Assembly: GCA_021805865.1 (NCBI GenBank) | Contig: JAJZDX010000021.1 | Location: 1 to 64,000 of the forward strand | Length of the DNA: 64,000 bases | Origin: Pseudomonadota bacterium | GTDB taxonomy: Bacteria > Pseudomonadota > Gammaproteobacteria > Steroidobacterales > Steroidobacteraceae | Reading direction: 5' to 3' | Part shown: positions 46,133-55,041 of the stretch, in pieces | Layout: the number at the start of each line of letters is the position of its first letter | How positions within the stretch are numbered: position 1 is the first letter of the stretch | Notes under the pieces: model-generated | Databases searched by the model: none | What the model saw: the letters and a program-made list of their open reading frames with translations, nothing else | Told to the model about the DNA's origin: nothing | Made by a program: the position numbers and the translations under genes

Positions 46133-46863
46133 CCGGGCCGCCCAGAGCGATGTTGATGGCGGCCGGCCGCGGCGAGCGGCTGCGACCGATCACCGACACC
46201 CTGCCCAAGCCCCTGGTCGAGGTGGCGGGCAAGCCGCTGATCGCCTATCACCTGGAGGCGCTCGCCCGCGCCGGCGTCCGCGACGTAGTCGTCAATCTCT
46301 CGTGGCTGGGCGAGCGGATTCGTACGGCGTTGGGTGACGGTGAGCGCTATGGGTTGCGTATCGCCTACAGCGACGAAGGTCCGGAGCCGCTCGAGACCGG
46401 CGGTGGCATCTTTCGGGCACTGCCGCTGCTCGGGCCCGGGCCGTTCCTGGTCGTCAACGCCGATATCTGGACGAACATGGATTTCAGCCGTTGCAGGAAT
46501 CTCGGCGGCGATGCGGATGCGTGTATCGTGCTTGCGCCCAATCCAATGCATCATCCGCGGGGCGACTTCGGTATCGATGAGGATGGGGTGGTGGTGGAGC
46601 GCGACGGCGACCGGTTCACCTATACGGGAATCGGTCTGTATCGCCCGGAATTCTTCGCCGGCTGCAGGCCGGGGAGGCTGCCGCTGCTGCCGCTGCTGAA
46701 GCGGGCGATCGCCGCGCGGCGCCTGCGCGGGGAAGTGTTCCGGGGCGAGTGGCACGATGCCGGCTCGCCCGAGCGTCTCGCCTGGCTGGATGCATATGTG
46801 CGCGCCGGACGCGGCGCCCCCGCCGGGGGCGAGACCCGGGAGGGACCGGGTAACCGCCGATAG
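46129..46863 (+). CDS. murU: N-acetylmuramate alpha-1-phosphate uridylyltransferase MurU
   Basis: 244-residue nucleotidyltransferase making UDP-MurNAc from MurNAc-1-phosphate, following AmgK. The N-terminal LMAAGRGERLRPIT and TLPKPLVEVAGKPL bind nucleotide; EPLETGGGIFRALPLLG and VVNADIWT are shared with P. putida MurU. The GTG start overlaps the amgK stop; ATG 46150 is the alternative and would fit the conserved start slightly better. Confidence 0.93.
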   Translation: MTGPPRAMLMAAGRGERLRPITDTLPKPLVEVAGKPLIAYHLEALARAGVRDVVVNLSWLGERIRTALGDGERYGLRIAYSDEGPEPLETGGGIFRALPLLGPGPFLVVNADIWTNMDFSRCRNLGGDADACIVLAPNPMHHPRGDFGIDEDGVVVERDGDRFTYTGIGLYRPEFFAGCRPGRLPLLPLLKRAIAARRLRGEVFRGEWHDAGSPERLAWLDAYVRAGRGAPAGGETREGPGNRR

Positions 46864-46969
46864 CACGACGCAGCGGGCAACGGCCGCGGCATTTTCCAGG
46901 CCCTTTTGCCCCGGCGCCGGCGGTCCTCGCAGGCTCGCAGTAAATGTGCAGGGTCTTGCGGAATTCGCC

Positions 46970-46986
46970 TCGGCGATTTGCGCCGA
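46970..46986 (+). other. Hairpin before lipA
   Basis: TCGGCG-ATTTG-CGCCGA, a perfect 6-base stem, lies 100 bases after murU and 40 bases before lipA. It may end the murU transcript; no strong T-run follows. Nothing else is recognisable in 46864-47010. Confidence 0.3.
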
Positions 46987-47015
46987 TGAATTAGACCCCT
47001 TGGCGCCCCGGACCG

Positions 47016-47021
47016 TACAAT
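47016..47021 (+). promoter_or_regulatory. -10 box of lipA
   Basis: TACAAT (5/6 to consensus) ends six bases before the lipA ATG; no Shine-Dalgarno sequence lies between. Transcription would start at or next to the start codon, so lipA mRNA may be leaderless. No clear -35. Confidence 0.4.
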
Positions 47022-47027
47022 ACGACC

Positions 47028-48053
47028 ATGCCCGGTCTCAAAGACATCCCGGTGGTTGCGGAATCCGCTCCCGCCCGCAGCGGTCAGAAATATGTTACGC
47101 CTCAGGGGTTTACGGCCATCCGGGACGGTATAAAGGCCGCCGCCGGTGTCCCCTCGGCCCCGCGCAAGCCCTCCTGGCTGCGGGCCCGCGCTCCCTCGGG
47201 CGCAGGGTTCCAGTCCGTGAAGGGCATCGTCAAGGAGCACCGCCTCGCCACGGTGTGCGAGGAGGCCAAGTGCCCGAATATCGGCGAATGCTGGAATGCC
47301 GGCACCGCCACCATCATGCTCATGGGAGCGGTGTGCACGCGCGCCTGCCGCTTCTGCTCGGTCGACACCGGCAATCCGCGCGGCTGGCTGGACCCGGACG
47401 AGCCCGAGAACGCCGCCCGGACCGTGCAGTTGATGAAGCTGAAGTACGTTGTGTTGACTTCGGTCGATCGCGACGATCTTTCGGACGGCGGTGCCGCTCA
47501 CTATGCCGCCTGCATCCGCGCGGTCAAGCATCGCAATCCCGGCACGGCGGTCGAAGCGCTGACGCCGGACTTCCAGGGCGTGCTCGCGCACGTGCAGACC
47601 GTGGTCGACTCGGGCTTGGAGGTGTTCGCACAGAATATCGAGACCGTACGACGTCTGACTTACCCGGTGCGAGATCCGCGCGCGGGCTACGCTCGCACGC
47701 TCGAGGTGCTTGCGCACGGCAAGCGCTGCCGGCCCGACGTGCTGACCAAGAGCAGTCTGATGCTGGGCCTGGGCGAGACGGACGAGGAGATCGACGAAAC
47801 GCTCCGGGACCTGCGTGCGGCCCGTGTCGATATCGTCACCCTCGGTCAGTACCTTCGTCCCACGGTGAACCATCTGCCGGTGCGGCGCTTCGTCACTCCC
47901 GCGCAGTTCGATCGCTACCGCGAGAGCGCCCTGAAGTTGGGGTTCCTCGAGTGTGTCTCAGGACCCCTGGTTCGATCCAGCTACCGCGCCGAGCAGGCGC
48001 TCAATCGCAACAACGCCGGGATCGACAACTCTCGTCTCGCGGCCGCGGAGTAG
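47028..48053 (+). CDS. lipA: Lipoyl synthase
   Basis: Radical-SAM enzyme inserting two sulfurs into octanoyl groups; 341 residues. The auxiliary cluster is Cys77, Cys82 and Cys88 ([12 protein letters not shown]), the radical-SAM cluster Cys103, Cys107 and Cys110 (CTRACRFC), and the RSSY motif near the C-terminus supplies the fourth ligand. The N-terminal 55 residues are a variable extension. Paired with lipB three bases downstream; supplies GcvH and the 2-oxoacid dehydrogenases. Confidence 0.97.
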   Translation: MPGLKDIPVVAESAPARSGQKYVTPQGFTAIRDGIKAAAGVPSAPRKPSWLRARAPSGAGFQSVKGIVKEHRLATVCEEAKCPNIGECWNAGTATIMLMGAVCTRACRFCSVDTGNPRGWLDPDEPENAARTVQLMKLKYVVLTSVDRDDLSDGGAAHYAACIRAVKHRNPGTAVEALTPDFQGVLAHVQTVVDSGLEVFAQNIETVRRLTYPVRDPRAGYARTLEVLAHGKRCRPDVLTKSSLMLGLGETDEEIDETLRDLRAARVDIVTLGQYLRPTVNHLPVRRFVTPAQFDRYRESALKLGFLECVSGPLVRSSYRAEQALNRNNAGIDNSRLAAAE

Positions 48054-48056
48054 GCG

Positions 48057-48767
48057 GTGCCTGCGGCCGCTCCGTGCGCAGTCCCTCCCGACCCGCACCC
48101 CGGGCGTGCGCCCGGCGAGGGCGCGCTCGCCGCCCCGGGCCCGATGCCGGCGCCGGTGGTGCGCCGCCTGGGCCTCAGCGAGTACGAGCCGTGCTGGCGG
48201 GCGATGCAGCGCTTCACCGACGAGCGCGGGTCGGAAACACCCGATGAGCTCTGGCTCCTCGAGCACCCCCCGCTGTTCACGCTCGGGATGAATGCCAGCA
48301 CGGCGCACGTGCTCGCGCCCGGCGACATTCCCATCGTGCAGATCGATCGGGGCGGTCAGGTCACCTACCACGGTCCGGGGCAGCTGGTGGTGTACCCGCT
48401 GGTGGACCTCAGGCGTGCGGGTCTCGGCGTGCGCGACCTGGTGACGGCGCTCGAGCAGAGCGTGATCGACTACGCGGCGACCTTGGGTATCGTCGCCGAA
48501 TGCCGCCGTGGCGCTCCAGGAGTCTATGTGGAGGGGAAAAAGCTGGCGAGCGTCGGCATCCGGGTGCGCCGAGGCGCCAGCTACCACGGCATCGCAATGA
48601 ACGTGGTCAACGATCTCGAGCCGTTCAAGCGGATCAATCCCTGCGGCTATCCGGAGCTGGAGATGGTGAGGCTCGCCGACCTGTGCGGGGTCGGATCGGT
48701 CGCGGCGGCGCAGGAGGGGCTGGTGGCGCACCTGATGCGCCGCCTGTACGGAACGGGGGCTGCCTGA
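48057..48767 (+). CDS. lipB: Octanoyl-[ACP]:protein N-octanoyltransferase
   Basis: Transfers octanoyl from ACP to lipoyl domains; 236 residues. RGGQVTYHGPGQLVVY, the lysine in EGKKLASVGIR and the catalytic Cys in RINPCGYPE are intact. GTG 48057 has GGAG six bases upstream; ATG 48144 aligns with the E. coli N-terminus and would remove a 29-residue Pro/Ala-rich extension. Convergent with uxuB, 7 bases apart. Confidence 0.95.
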   Translation: MPAAAPCAVPPDPHPGRAPGEGALAAPGPMPAPVVRRLGLSEYEPCWRAMQRFTDERGSETPDELWLLEHPPLFTLGMNASTAHVLAPGDIPIVQIDRGGQVTYHGPGQLVVYPLVDLRRAGLGVRDLVTALEQSVIDYAATLGIVAECRRGAPGVYVEGKKLASVGIRVRRGASYHGIAMNVVNDLEPFKRINPCGYPELEMVRLADLCGVGSVAAAQEGLVAHLMRRLYGTGAA

Positions 48768-48774
48768 GCGGTGT

Positions 48775-50274
48775 TCAATCGGGCCTCAGAGCCGAAAGCA
48801 CACCGCCCCCGGCGATGCGCTCGTACGCTTCGCCGACGGTTCGGAGAAATTCCGCGCTCTGCGCCAGGTCCGGCGGAAATACGCCCGGCAGCTCGAGAAA
48901 CCCCGGCAAGTCATGGCGCGCATCGCCCGTTGCGCGCCGGCCGCAGGCGATGAGCCGGGTCTGCAGTGGATCGACGATCGGCGATCCAGCCAGGGCTCTG
49001 GTGCGCACGAACTGCATCCACGCGGCGATCGGCACGGCCAGCCGCTCGAGCGGTCGATGAGCTCCCAGCGCGTCGCTCATCGTCCCGAGGATGCGGATGG
49101 GCAGTTTCTGCGAGCCATCCCATGCGATCTGCGCAAGCAGATGGCGCATCGCTGGATTCTCGAAGCGCCGCAGGATCGAGCGGCGATAGCCGGCAAGCTC
49201 CCCGCGGCGCGCCGCGGGGAGCGTCGGCTCGATGTCCTGCTCCATCAGCTGCTCGATGAACGCGCGCAGTCCCGGGTGCGCCACGGCCTGCGCCACCGAC
49301 TCGATTCCGGCCAGCAGGCCGACGTAGGCGAGCGTTGAATGGGCGCCGTTGAGCAGCCGAAGCTTGGCCCGCTCGTACGTCGCAACATCCCGGCTCATCG
49401 TCACGCCGACCGAAGCCCAGTCCGGCTGTCCGGCGCAGTCCGTTTCCTCCACGACCCATTGCACGAACCGCTCGCGCTGGACGGGCCACTCGTCGCGCAT
49501 CCCGAGCCTTTGCGCGACACGCTCGCGCAGCGCGGCGTCCGTCGCCGGCGTAATGCTGTCGACCATGGTTCTCGGGAAGCGCGCTTGCGCCTCGATCCAT
49601 CCGGCCAGAGCGTGGTCACGGCGCGCGGCGAAGGCGAGCACGGCGTTGCGCAGCTTCGCGCCGTTCTCGGAGAGGTTGTCGCAGCAGACCATCAGGAAGG
49701 GCGCCAGTCCCCGCTCGCGCCGCAGCGCAAGTCCCTGCACGAGCCACCCGATCAGGCTGCGCGGTGTCTCGGGCCGGCTCAGGTCGTGGCGGATGTCCGG
49801 ATGATCGAAATCGAGGCCGCCGGCGCCATCGAGGCAGTAGCCTTTCTCGGTGACCGTCATGGTGACGAGCGAGGTGCCGGGCGCGCTCAAGCGGCGGCTG
49901 ACCGCCGCCGGGTCCTCGGCGGCCACGAGCAGCTCGCGGATCGCCCCCACCACGCTCAAGGTGGGCGCCGCGTCGAGCTGCAGCAGCGTGTACAGCCCGT
50001 CCTGCGGCTGCAGCGCCTCCCGGACCCGCGAGGCTCTCAAAGACACCGCGCAGATGGCCCGGTGCGCGTCGTGCTCGAGAAGCCGGTCGAAGTAGAACGC
50101 CTGGTGCGCCCGATGGAAGGCGCCGGGCCCGAAGTGCACTGTGCCGATACGCGTGCCCGCCCGGTCGTAGTTGGGTCGCGGCACGCCCCCGGGCACCTGC
50201 GCCAGCGTCCGCTCGCTCAGTCTCCGGGTCTTCTCCGGCTCGCTCGCATCGACTCGCGCACGCGAAGTCTGCAT
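48775..50274 (-). CDS. uxuB: Mannitol dehydrogenase-family oxidoreductase, probable fructuronate reductase
   Basis: Long-chain NAD-dependent polyol dehydrogenase, 499 residues. FGPGAFHRAHQAFYFDRL near residue 50 and CCDNLSENGAKLRN and FPRTMVDSITPAT in the middle are family signatures; KLRLLNGAHSTLAYVG contains the catalytic Lys-Asn-His. Its divergent neighbour is uronate isomerase, so reduction of D-fructuronate to D-mannonate is the likely reaction. ATG 50274 preferred; the TTG at 50301 is possible. Confidence 0.88.
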   Translation of the reverse strand: MQTSRARVDASEPEKTRRLSERTLAQVPGGVPRPNYDRAGTRIGTVHFGPGAFHRAHQAFYFDRLLEHDAHRAICAVSLRASRVREALQPQDGLYTLLQLDAAPTLSVVGAIRELLVAAEDPAAVSRRLSAPGTSLVTMTVTEKGYCLDGAGGLDFDHPDIRHDLSRPETPRSLIGWLVQGLALRRERGLAPFLMVCCDNLSENGAKLRNAVLAFAARRDHALAGWIEAQARFPRTMVDSITPATDAALRERVAQRLGMRDEWPVQRERFVQWVVEETDCAGQPDWASVGVTMSRDVATYERAKLRLLNGAHSTLAYVGLLAGIESVAQAVAHPGLRAFIEQLMEQDIEPTLPAARRGELAGYRRSILRRFENPAMRHLLAQIAWDGSQKLPIRILGTMSDALGAHRPLERLAVPIAAWMQFVRTRALAGSPIVDPLQTRLIACGRRATGDARHDLPGFLELPGVFPPDLAQSAEFLRTVGEAYERIAGGGVLSALRPD

Positions 50275-50353
50275 CCGGCTGCCTGTCTCATCCGATCTCA
50301 AGAACGGTGCTCTCCGGGAGGCGGCGGTGGCGCACGAGCGGCCAGGCGCCGCA

Positions 50354-50383
50354 TTGCGAGGAATGGTACCGCTACCTTACAAT
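50354..50383 (+). promoter_or_regulatory. uxaC promoter with operator-like palindrome
   Basis: TTGCGA (50354-50359) and TACAAT (50378-50383) are 18 bases apart. The spacer contains GGTACCGCTACC (50365-50376), a near-perfect palindrome where a repressor would block the promoter. The -10 ends six bases before the uxaC ATG, so the mRNA may be leaderless. The same site faces uxuB on the other strand. Confidence 0.5.
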
Positions 50384-50389
50384 CCTGTC

Positions 50390-51802
50390 ATGCCGAAGCC
50401 GCTCATTCTGCATCCTGATCGGCTTTTCCCGTCCGACCACACCATGCGCGCCGTGGCACGCTCGCTCTACGCGGGCGTGCGGGATCTGCCGATCGTGAGT
50501 CCGCACGGCCACACTGATCCGGCCTGGTTCGCATACGATGAGCCTTTCGAGAACGCGGTGCAGCTGCTGCTTGCGCCCGACCACTACCTCTACCGCATGC
50601 TCTACAGTCAGGGCGTGCCGCTCGATCGGTTGGGTGTTGCATCCCGGCGTGGATCGGCACCGGTCGAGCCGCGTGAGGCGTGGAGGCAGTTTGCCAGCCG
50701 GTACTCCTTGTTTCGTGGGACGCCCTCGGCTCTCTGGCTCGACCAGGTGTTCGCGGACGTGTTCGGTCTTACGGTCCGCCTGGAGGCCGATACCGCTGAC
50801 GAGTATTTCGATTCGATCGGCGCGGCCCTCCGGCGCCCCGCCTTCAGGCCGCGTGCGCTCTTCGAGCGCTTCAACATCGAAGTATTGGCGACGACCGAGG
50901 GCCCGACCGAGGCTCTCGAAGCTCACGCGGCCATTCGGCGCAGCGGCTGGCCCGGTCGAGTCATCAGCACCTACCGGCCGGACCCGGTGATCGATCCGCA
51001 GCACGCGCATTTCCGCCAAGCGCTCGGGCAATTCGCCGCGATGACGGGCGAGGATGTCCATGCATGGCACGGCTACCTCGCGGCGCACAGGCGCCGCCGG
51101 GCGGCTTTCGCGCTTCTCGGCGCCACCGCGACGGATCACGGCCATCCCACGTCGGCCACCGCGGACCTGTCGGACCGCGAGGCGCAGGGGCTGTTCGGGA
51201 AGGTCGTCTGCGGGCGCTTCACCCCCGCCGAAGCCGAGCTCTTTCGCGCCCAGATGCTGACGGAGATGGCCCGGATGAGCATCGACGACGGACTGGTGAT
51301 GCAGATCCATCCAGGCGCCTTCCGGAACCACAACCGCGCGCTGTTCGAAAGCCACGGCCCCGACAAGGGGGCGGATATCCCGCAGCCGACCGATTATGTG
51401 CGTGCGTTGAAACCGCTGCTCGACCGCTTCGGCAACGATCCGCGGCTCTCGGTGATCCTCTTCACGCTCGATGAGTCGGCCTACAGTCGGGAGCTCGCGC
51501 CGCTCGCCGGCCACTACCCGGCCTTGAAGCTCGGGCCCGCCTGGTGGTTCCACGACAGTCCGGAGGGCATGCGGCGCTTCCGGGAGCTGACCACCGAGAC
51601 GGCCGGCTTCTACAATACCGTGGGCTTCAATGACGACACGCGCGCCTTCCTCTCGATTCCCGCGCGCCATGACGTGGCAAGGCGCATCGACTGCGCTTTT
51701 CTGGCGCGCCTCGTCACCGAGCATCGTCTGGCCGAGGACGAGGCTGCCGAGACCGCCGCCGATCTCGCCTACCACCTGGCCAAGCGCGCGTATCGGCTGT
51801 GA
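50390..51802 (+). CDS. uxaC: Glucuronate (uronate) isomerase
   Basis: 470 residues, amidohydrolase-related fold; interconverts D-glucuronate and D-fructuronate (and galacturonate and tagaturonate). LPIVSPHGHTDPAWF gives the HxH metal pair; VLATTEGPTE and MQIHPGAFRNHN are family motifs. With UxuB it forms the first two steps of hexuronate use; UxuA, KdgK and a transporter are not in the window. Confidence 0.95.
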   Translation: MPKPLILHPDRLFPSDHTMRAVARSLYAGVRDLPIVSPHGHTDPAWFAYDEPFENAVQLLLAPDHYLYRMLYSQGVPLDRLGVASRRGSAPVEPREAWRQFASRYSLFRGTPSALWLDQVFADVFGLTVRLEADTADEYFDSIGAALRRPAFRPRALFERFNIEVLATTEGPTEALEAHAAIRRSGWPGRVISTYRPDPVIDPQHAHFRQALGQFAAMTGEDVHAWHGYLAAHRRRRAAFALLGATATDHGHPTSATADLSDREAQGLFGKVVCGRFTPAEAELFRAQMLTEMARMSIDDGLVMQIHPGAFRNHNRALFESHGPDKGADIPQPTDYVRALKPLLDRFGNDPRLSVILFTLDESAYSRELAPLAGHYPALKLGPAWWFHDSPEGMRRFRELTTETAGFYNTVGFNDDTRAFLSIPARHDVARRIDCAFLARLVTEHRLAEDEAAETAADLAYHLAKRAYRL

Positions 51803-51830
51803 GCGCCGCGGCTTCGCCGTGCCGACCCAT

Positions 51831-52094
51831 TCAGAGCAACATCATCACGCCCGGACAGGTTTTGAGTTCGGCGGTGAGCGCCTCGACCTGCTCGCGGCTC
51901 TCTGCGAAGATGGTGTAGGAGATCGACAGGAAGTTGCCGTTGCCGCTCAGTCGCTCGCTGACGCGCTCGGCCTCGAGGGCCGGCGCGTGGCGCAGCACGA
52001 TGGCATGCACCCGGGCGCGGAACCCGTCGCAGGGGCGGCCGATCACCTTGATCGGATACTCCGCCGGGAATGTCAGCAGCGGCTCGCTTACCAC
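51831..52094 (-). CDS. DUF493 (YbeD-like) protein
   Basis: 87 residues, same length as E. coli YbeD. FPAEYPIKVIGRP, then a ferredoxin-like fold ending in AELKTCPGVMMLL (typically LxxxxxVxxVL). Proposed regulatory role near lipoate genes, not established. The GTG overlaps the dat stop by a few bases. In relatives it is followed by lipB; here the lipB-lipA pair lies 3 kb away in the opposite direction. Confidence 0.9.
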   Translation of the reverse strand: MVSEPLLTFPAEYPIKVIGRPCDGFRARVHAIVLRHAPALEAERVSERLSGNGNFLSISYTIFAESREQVEALTAELKTCPGVMMLL

Positions 52095-52966
52095 GGCTTG
52101 CCCTGAAGCTCGCGCTTCCAGCGCTGGAATTCCTCGTAAACGCGGCGCCACAAGACCCCGGGCCGGCCCCCGCCCACGGGGCGGCCGTCGAGGCTCGACA
52201 CCGGCTGCACCTCGCGCGTGGCGGCCGAGATCCAGATCTCCTCGGCGCCGCGCAACTCCGTCTCGCTGACGGGAGCCGCGCGCCACGGTATGCCGATGCG
52301 CGCCGCCAGCTCCTCCACCACGGTGCGTGTGGTGCTGGGGAGGATTTCCCGCGAGTTCGGCGGGGTGCGCAGCTCGCCTCCGATGACGGCGTGCACCGCG
52401 GAGGCGGAGGCGTCGGTCAGCTGTCCGTCGCGCAACAGGATGGTCTCCGCCGCGCCGGCATCCACCGCCAGCTGGCGCAGCAGCACATTGGCGAGCAGGG
52501 CGGTCGATTTGATGTCGCAGCGAGCCCAGCGCGTGTCGGCGGCGGTGACGCAGGCGAGTCCTTTCTCCAATACCGTGGAGGGGATCGCCGGCAGCGGGCA
52601 CGAGAAGGCGAAAACGGTGCGTGGGACTTCCGGAAGCGGAGCGTGATTGCGGCCGCGCTCCGCCCCCCGGGTCACCTGCCAGTACAGGTACTGGTCGCCA
52701 CCGCCATCGCCACTGCGCTCGATGAGCGAGGAGAAGATCTCCCGCCACTGCTCTCTCGAGAGCGGATCGCCCATGCGCAGCTCGGCGAGGCTGCGTGTCA
52801 AGCGGTTGCAGTGCGCCTCCAGGCGAAACGGCCTGCCGCCGTAGACCGGCATCACCTCGTAAGCGCCATCGCCGAAAAGAAACCCCCGGTCGAGCGGCGA
52901 GACGCGCGCCTCGCCGATCGGCAGATAGTCGCCGTTCAGGTAGCAGGTCGGGAATGGAGCGGCCAT
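52088..52966 (-). CDS. dat: D-amino-acid transaminase
   Basis: Class IV PLP aminotransferase, 292 residues. PLP lysine Lys153 (CDIKSTALLAN), Glu174 (AAETILLRDG) and RGFLFGDGAYEV. The VTRGAERGRNHAP segment carries Arg106 and His108, equivalent to the Arg-x-His that binds the alpha-carboxylate in D-alanine aminotransferases, which argues against IlvE or ADC lyase. It follows dacA directly, so it may use D-alanine released by DacA or supply D-glutamate. Confidence 0.88.
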   Translation of the reverse strand: MAAPFPTCYLNGDYLPIGEARVSPLDRGFLFGDGAYEVMPVYGGRPFRLEAHCNRLTRSLAELRMGDPLSREQWREIFSSLIERSGDGGGDQYLYWQVTRGAERGRNHAPLPEVPRTVFAFSCPLPAIPSTVLEKGLACVTAADTRWARCDIKSTALLANVLLRQLAVDAGAAETILLRDGQLTDASASAVHAVIGGELRTPPNSREILPSTTRTVVEELAARIGIPWRAAPVSETELRGAEEIWISAATREVQPVSSLDGRPVGGGRPGVLWRRVYEEFQRWKRELQGKPW

Positions 52967-52997
52967 GTGACCCTGTTCGCCGTGGTATCGAACCGGG

Positions 52998-54155
52998 CTA
53001 CGCGTGCAGGAACCACAGCCGTACCGCGTCGCTCATCCGCGTGAACAGGCCTCCCTCGGGCACGGGCGCAAGCGTCACGAGCGGCACGCTGTCGATGCTG
53101 CGACCGGCGCTGTTCGTGACGATGAGCGTGCCGACATCCGCGCCGGCGGCGATGGGCGCGACCAGCGGCCAATGGTTCCACTCGATATGCGTGCGCAGCG
53201 CGTTGTGCCCGCGCAGCACGGTGAGCTCGACAGTGCGCGCCGGACCGACCGGGGCGTAGCCGGCGGCGGATTCGTAGACTCGCGGCCTGGACAGGATCTC
53301 GCGCGCGGCCGCGACTTTCTCGTTCTTGAAGAAATTGTAGCCGTAGGTGATGAGTGCCTGGCTGTCATTGACCCGAGCGTCCCAGCTCGGCGTCTTCAGC
53401 ACGACCGACACCAGACGCATTCCCTTGCGATCGGCGTAGATGATCATGCAGTAGCCGGCGGCTTTCGTGTAGCCGGTCTTCATGCCCTTCACATACGGAT
53501 CGGTCCACAGCAGCGTCACGCGGTTGCGCTGCGTGATGTGGTCCCAGGTGAACTTCTTGATCTTGAAGATGAAGCGGTACTGCGGGAAATCGCGGATCAG
53601 ATCCATGCTGAGCTTGGCGAGATCGCGCGCGGTCGTATAGTGATCGGGAACCGGCAGGCCATCGACGTCCTCGTAGTGAGTCGAGTGCAGACCGAGGCGC
53701 CGGGCATACTCGTTCATGAGCGAGACGAAGCCTGCGCGGGTGCCGCCGATCTTCTGGGCAAGCGCCACGGTGGCGTCGTTGCCCGAGTCGACGATGATGC
53801 CCTTCAGCAGATTGAGTACGGACACCTCGGAGCCGGGGTTGACGAACATGCGCGAGCCGCCCGTACGCCATGCGGCGTTGCTGATCAACACGGGGGTGTC
53901 GAGCGAGAGCTGCCCGCTCTTGAGCGCGGAGAAGGCGATGTACACGGCCATGAGCTTCGTCAGGCTCGCCATCGGCATCTTCTCGTCCGGGTTTTTCGCC
54001 GCGAGCACCTGGCCGGTATTGACGTCGACCAGCATGTAGGAGTGCGCGTTCAGCGGCGGCGGCGGCGGCGGCGGCACGGCAGCGCGGGCCGGAATGAGCG
54101 CGGTCAGGCCGGGCAGCAGCGCCGCTATTGCGGCCAGGACGGATGGGCGGGACAT
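52998..54155 (-). CDS. dacA: D-alanyl-D-alanine carboxypeptidase (PBP5/6 type)
   Basis: 385-residue precursor that trims the terminal D-Ala of peptidoglycan stem peptides. Signal peptide to about residue 26, a run of Pro residues (28-34), then the S11 domain with Ser64-x-x-Lys67 (ASLTKLM), Ser124-Gly-Asn (DSGNDA) and GMKTGYTKAAG; a beta-rich PBP5_C domain and a C-terminal amphipathic membrane anchor (TRMSDAVRLWFLH). GGAGG lies ten bases before the ATG. Confidence 0.96.
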   Translation of the reverse strand: MSRPSVLAAIAALLPGLTALIPARAAVPPPPPPPLNAHSYMLVDVNTGQVLAAKNPDEKMPMASLTKLMAVYIAFSALKSGQLSLDTPVLISNAAWRTGGSRMFVNPGSEVSVLNLLKGIIVDSGNDATVALAQKIGGTRAGFVSLMNEYARRLGLHSTHYEDVDGLPVPDHYTTARDLAKLSMDLIRDFPQYRFIFKIKKFTWDHITQRNRVTLLWTDPYVKGMKTGYTKAAGYCMIIYADRKGMRLVSVVLKTPSWDARVNDSQALITYGYNFFKNEKVAAAREILSRPRVYESAAGYAPVGPARTVELTVLRGHNALRTHIEWNHWPLVAPIAAGADVGTLIVTNSAGRSIDSVPLVTLAPVPEGGLFTRMSDAVRLWFLHA

Positions 54156-54242
54156 GTTAGAGATTCCTCCGTTGCAGGTGGTGCGGCGAGAGCGCAAGGT
54201 TAAGAGTGCGCTCGGGTCGGATAGTTCTTTGCGCGGCAAGAC

Positions 54243-55040
54243 TCACGGTTTCACCAGCCAGGCACCGGGATAGCCGAGCGCCGCGAGCCGGGCGGCGAGC
54301 CGGTCGTACTGCGGCACGCTGCCCACCGGGCCCACTCGCACCCGGTACAGCCGGCCTCCGGTGACCGCCGGGGACAGGATGAAGACATTCGACATCCCGG
54401 CGGCGTGCAGTCTCGCGAGCACCCGCTCGGCGTTGGCGGGCACGGCGAAGGCGCCCACCTGGACATAAAGCATCGGGGATGGATGCTCCGAGGCGCTCGT
54501 GAGCACATCGGGATTGCCGGGCGTGATGGCCCGCACCTCGACGAGCGCGGTGCCGGTGGCGAGCATGCCGAGCTTGGCGGCGGCCAGATAGGACAGATCG
54601 ATGAGCCGGTGCGCCACGAACGGGCCGCGGTCGTTGACCTTCACAATGACGCTGCGGCCGTTGGCGAGGTCGGTGACGCGCACAAAGGTTGGTAACGGCA
54701 GAACCTTGTTGGCAGCGGTCATGGCGTACATATTGTAGCGGTCGCCGTCGGCGGTGTACCTGCCGTCGGAGTTTGCCCCGTACCACGAAGCCACGCCGAT
54801 GACGTCATAACCGGCTGCGCTGGCCCGCACGTAATAGCGTTTCCCGTCCACGTCGTAGAAGGGCGGATTGCCCCGGGGCGCGGGCGGCAGATAGCGCGGG
54901 GCTGGATTCGGAATCGAGCGCCAGTCCTTGGGCAGGGGCGGAAGGCCGGCGATGGGGCTCGTCCGCGGATGTCGCGTCGTGGCGCAGCCGCCCAGCAGGG
55001 CCGCGATGGCAGCCGCGCCGAGGAGCGCCGCTACCCTCAC
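54243..55040 (-). CDS. rlpA: RlpA-type lipoprotein with DPBB and SPOR domains
   Basis: 265 residues. Lipobox LLGGC gives lipid-modified Cys19; a double-psi beta-barrel domain (about 80-165) with GVASWYG and KVNDRGPF; a C-terminal SPOR domain (about 188-265, YVQVGAFAVPANAERV) for binding denuded septal glycan. In P. aeruginosa RlpA is a lytic transglycosylase; here residues aligned with its catalytic Glu and His are Asp100 (TADGD) and Asn111 (TAANKVLP), while Asp148 of IDLS is kept. GTG start one base after the mltB stop. Confidence 0.92.
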   Translation of the reverse strand: MRVAALLGAAAIAALLGGCATTRHPRTSPIAGLPPLPKDWRSIPNPAPRYLPPAPRGNPPFYDVDGKRYYVRASAAGYDVIGVASWYGANSDGRYTADGDRYNMYAMTAANKVLPLPTFVRVTDLANGRSVIVKVNDRGPFVAHRLIDLSYLAAAKLGMLATGTALVEVRAITPGNPDVLTSASEHPSPMLYVQVGAFAVPANAERVLARLHAAGMSNVFILSPAVTGGRLYRVRVGPVGSVPQYDRLAARLAALGYPGAWLVKP

Positions 55041-55041
55041 C

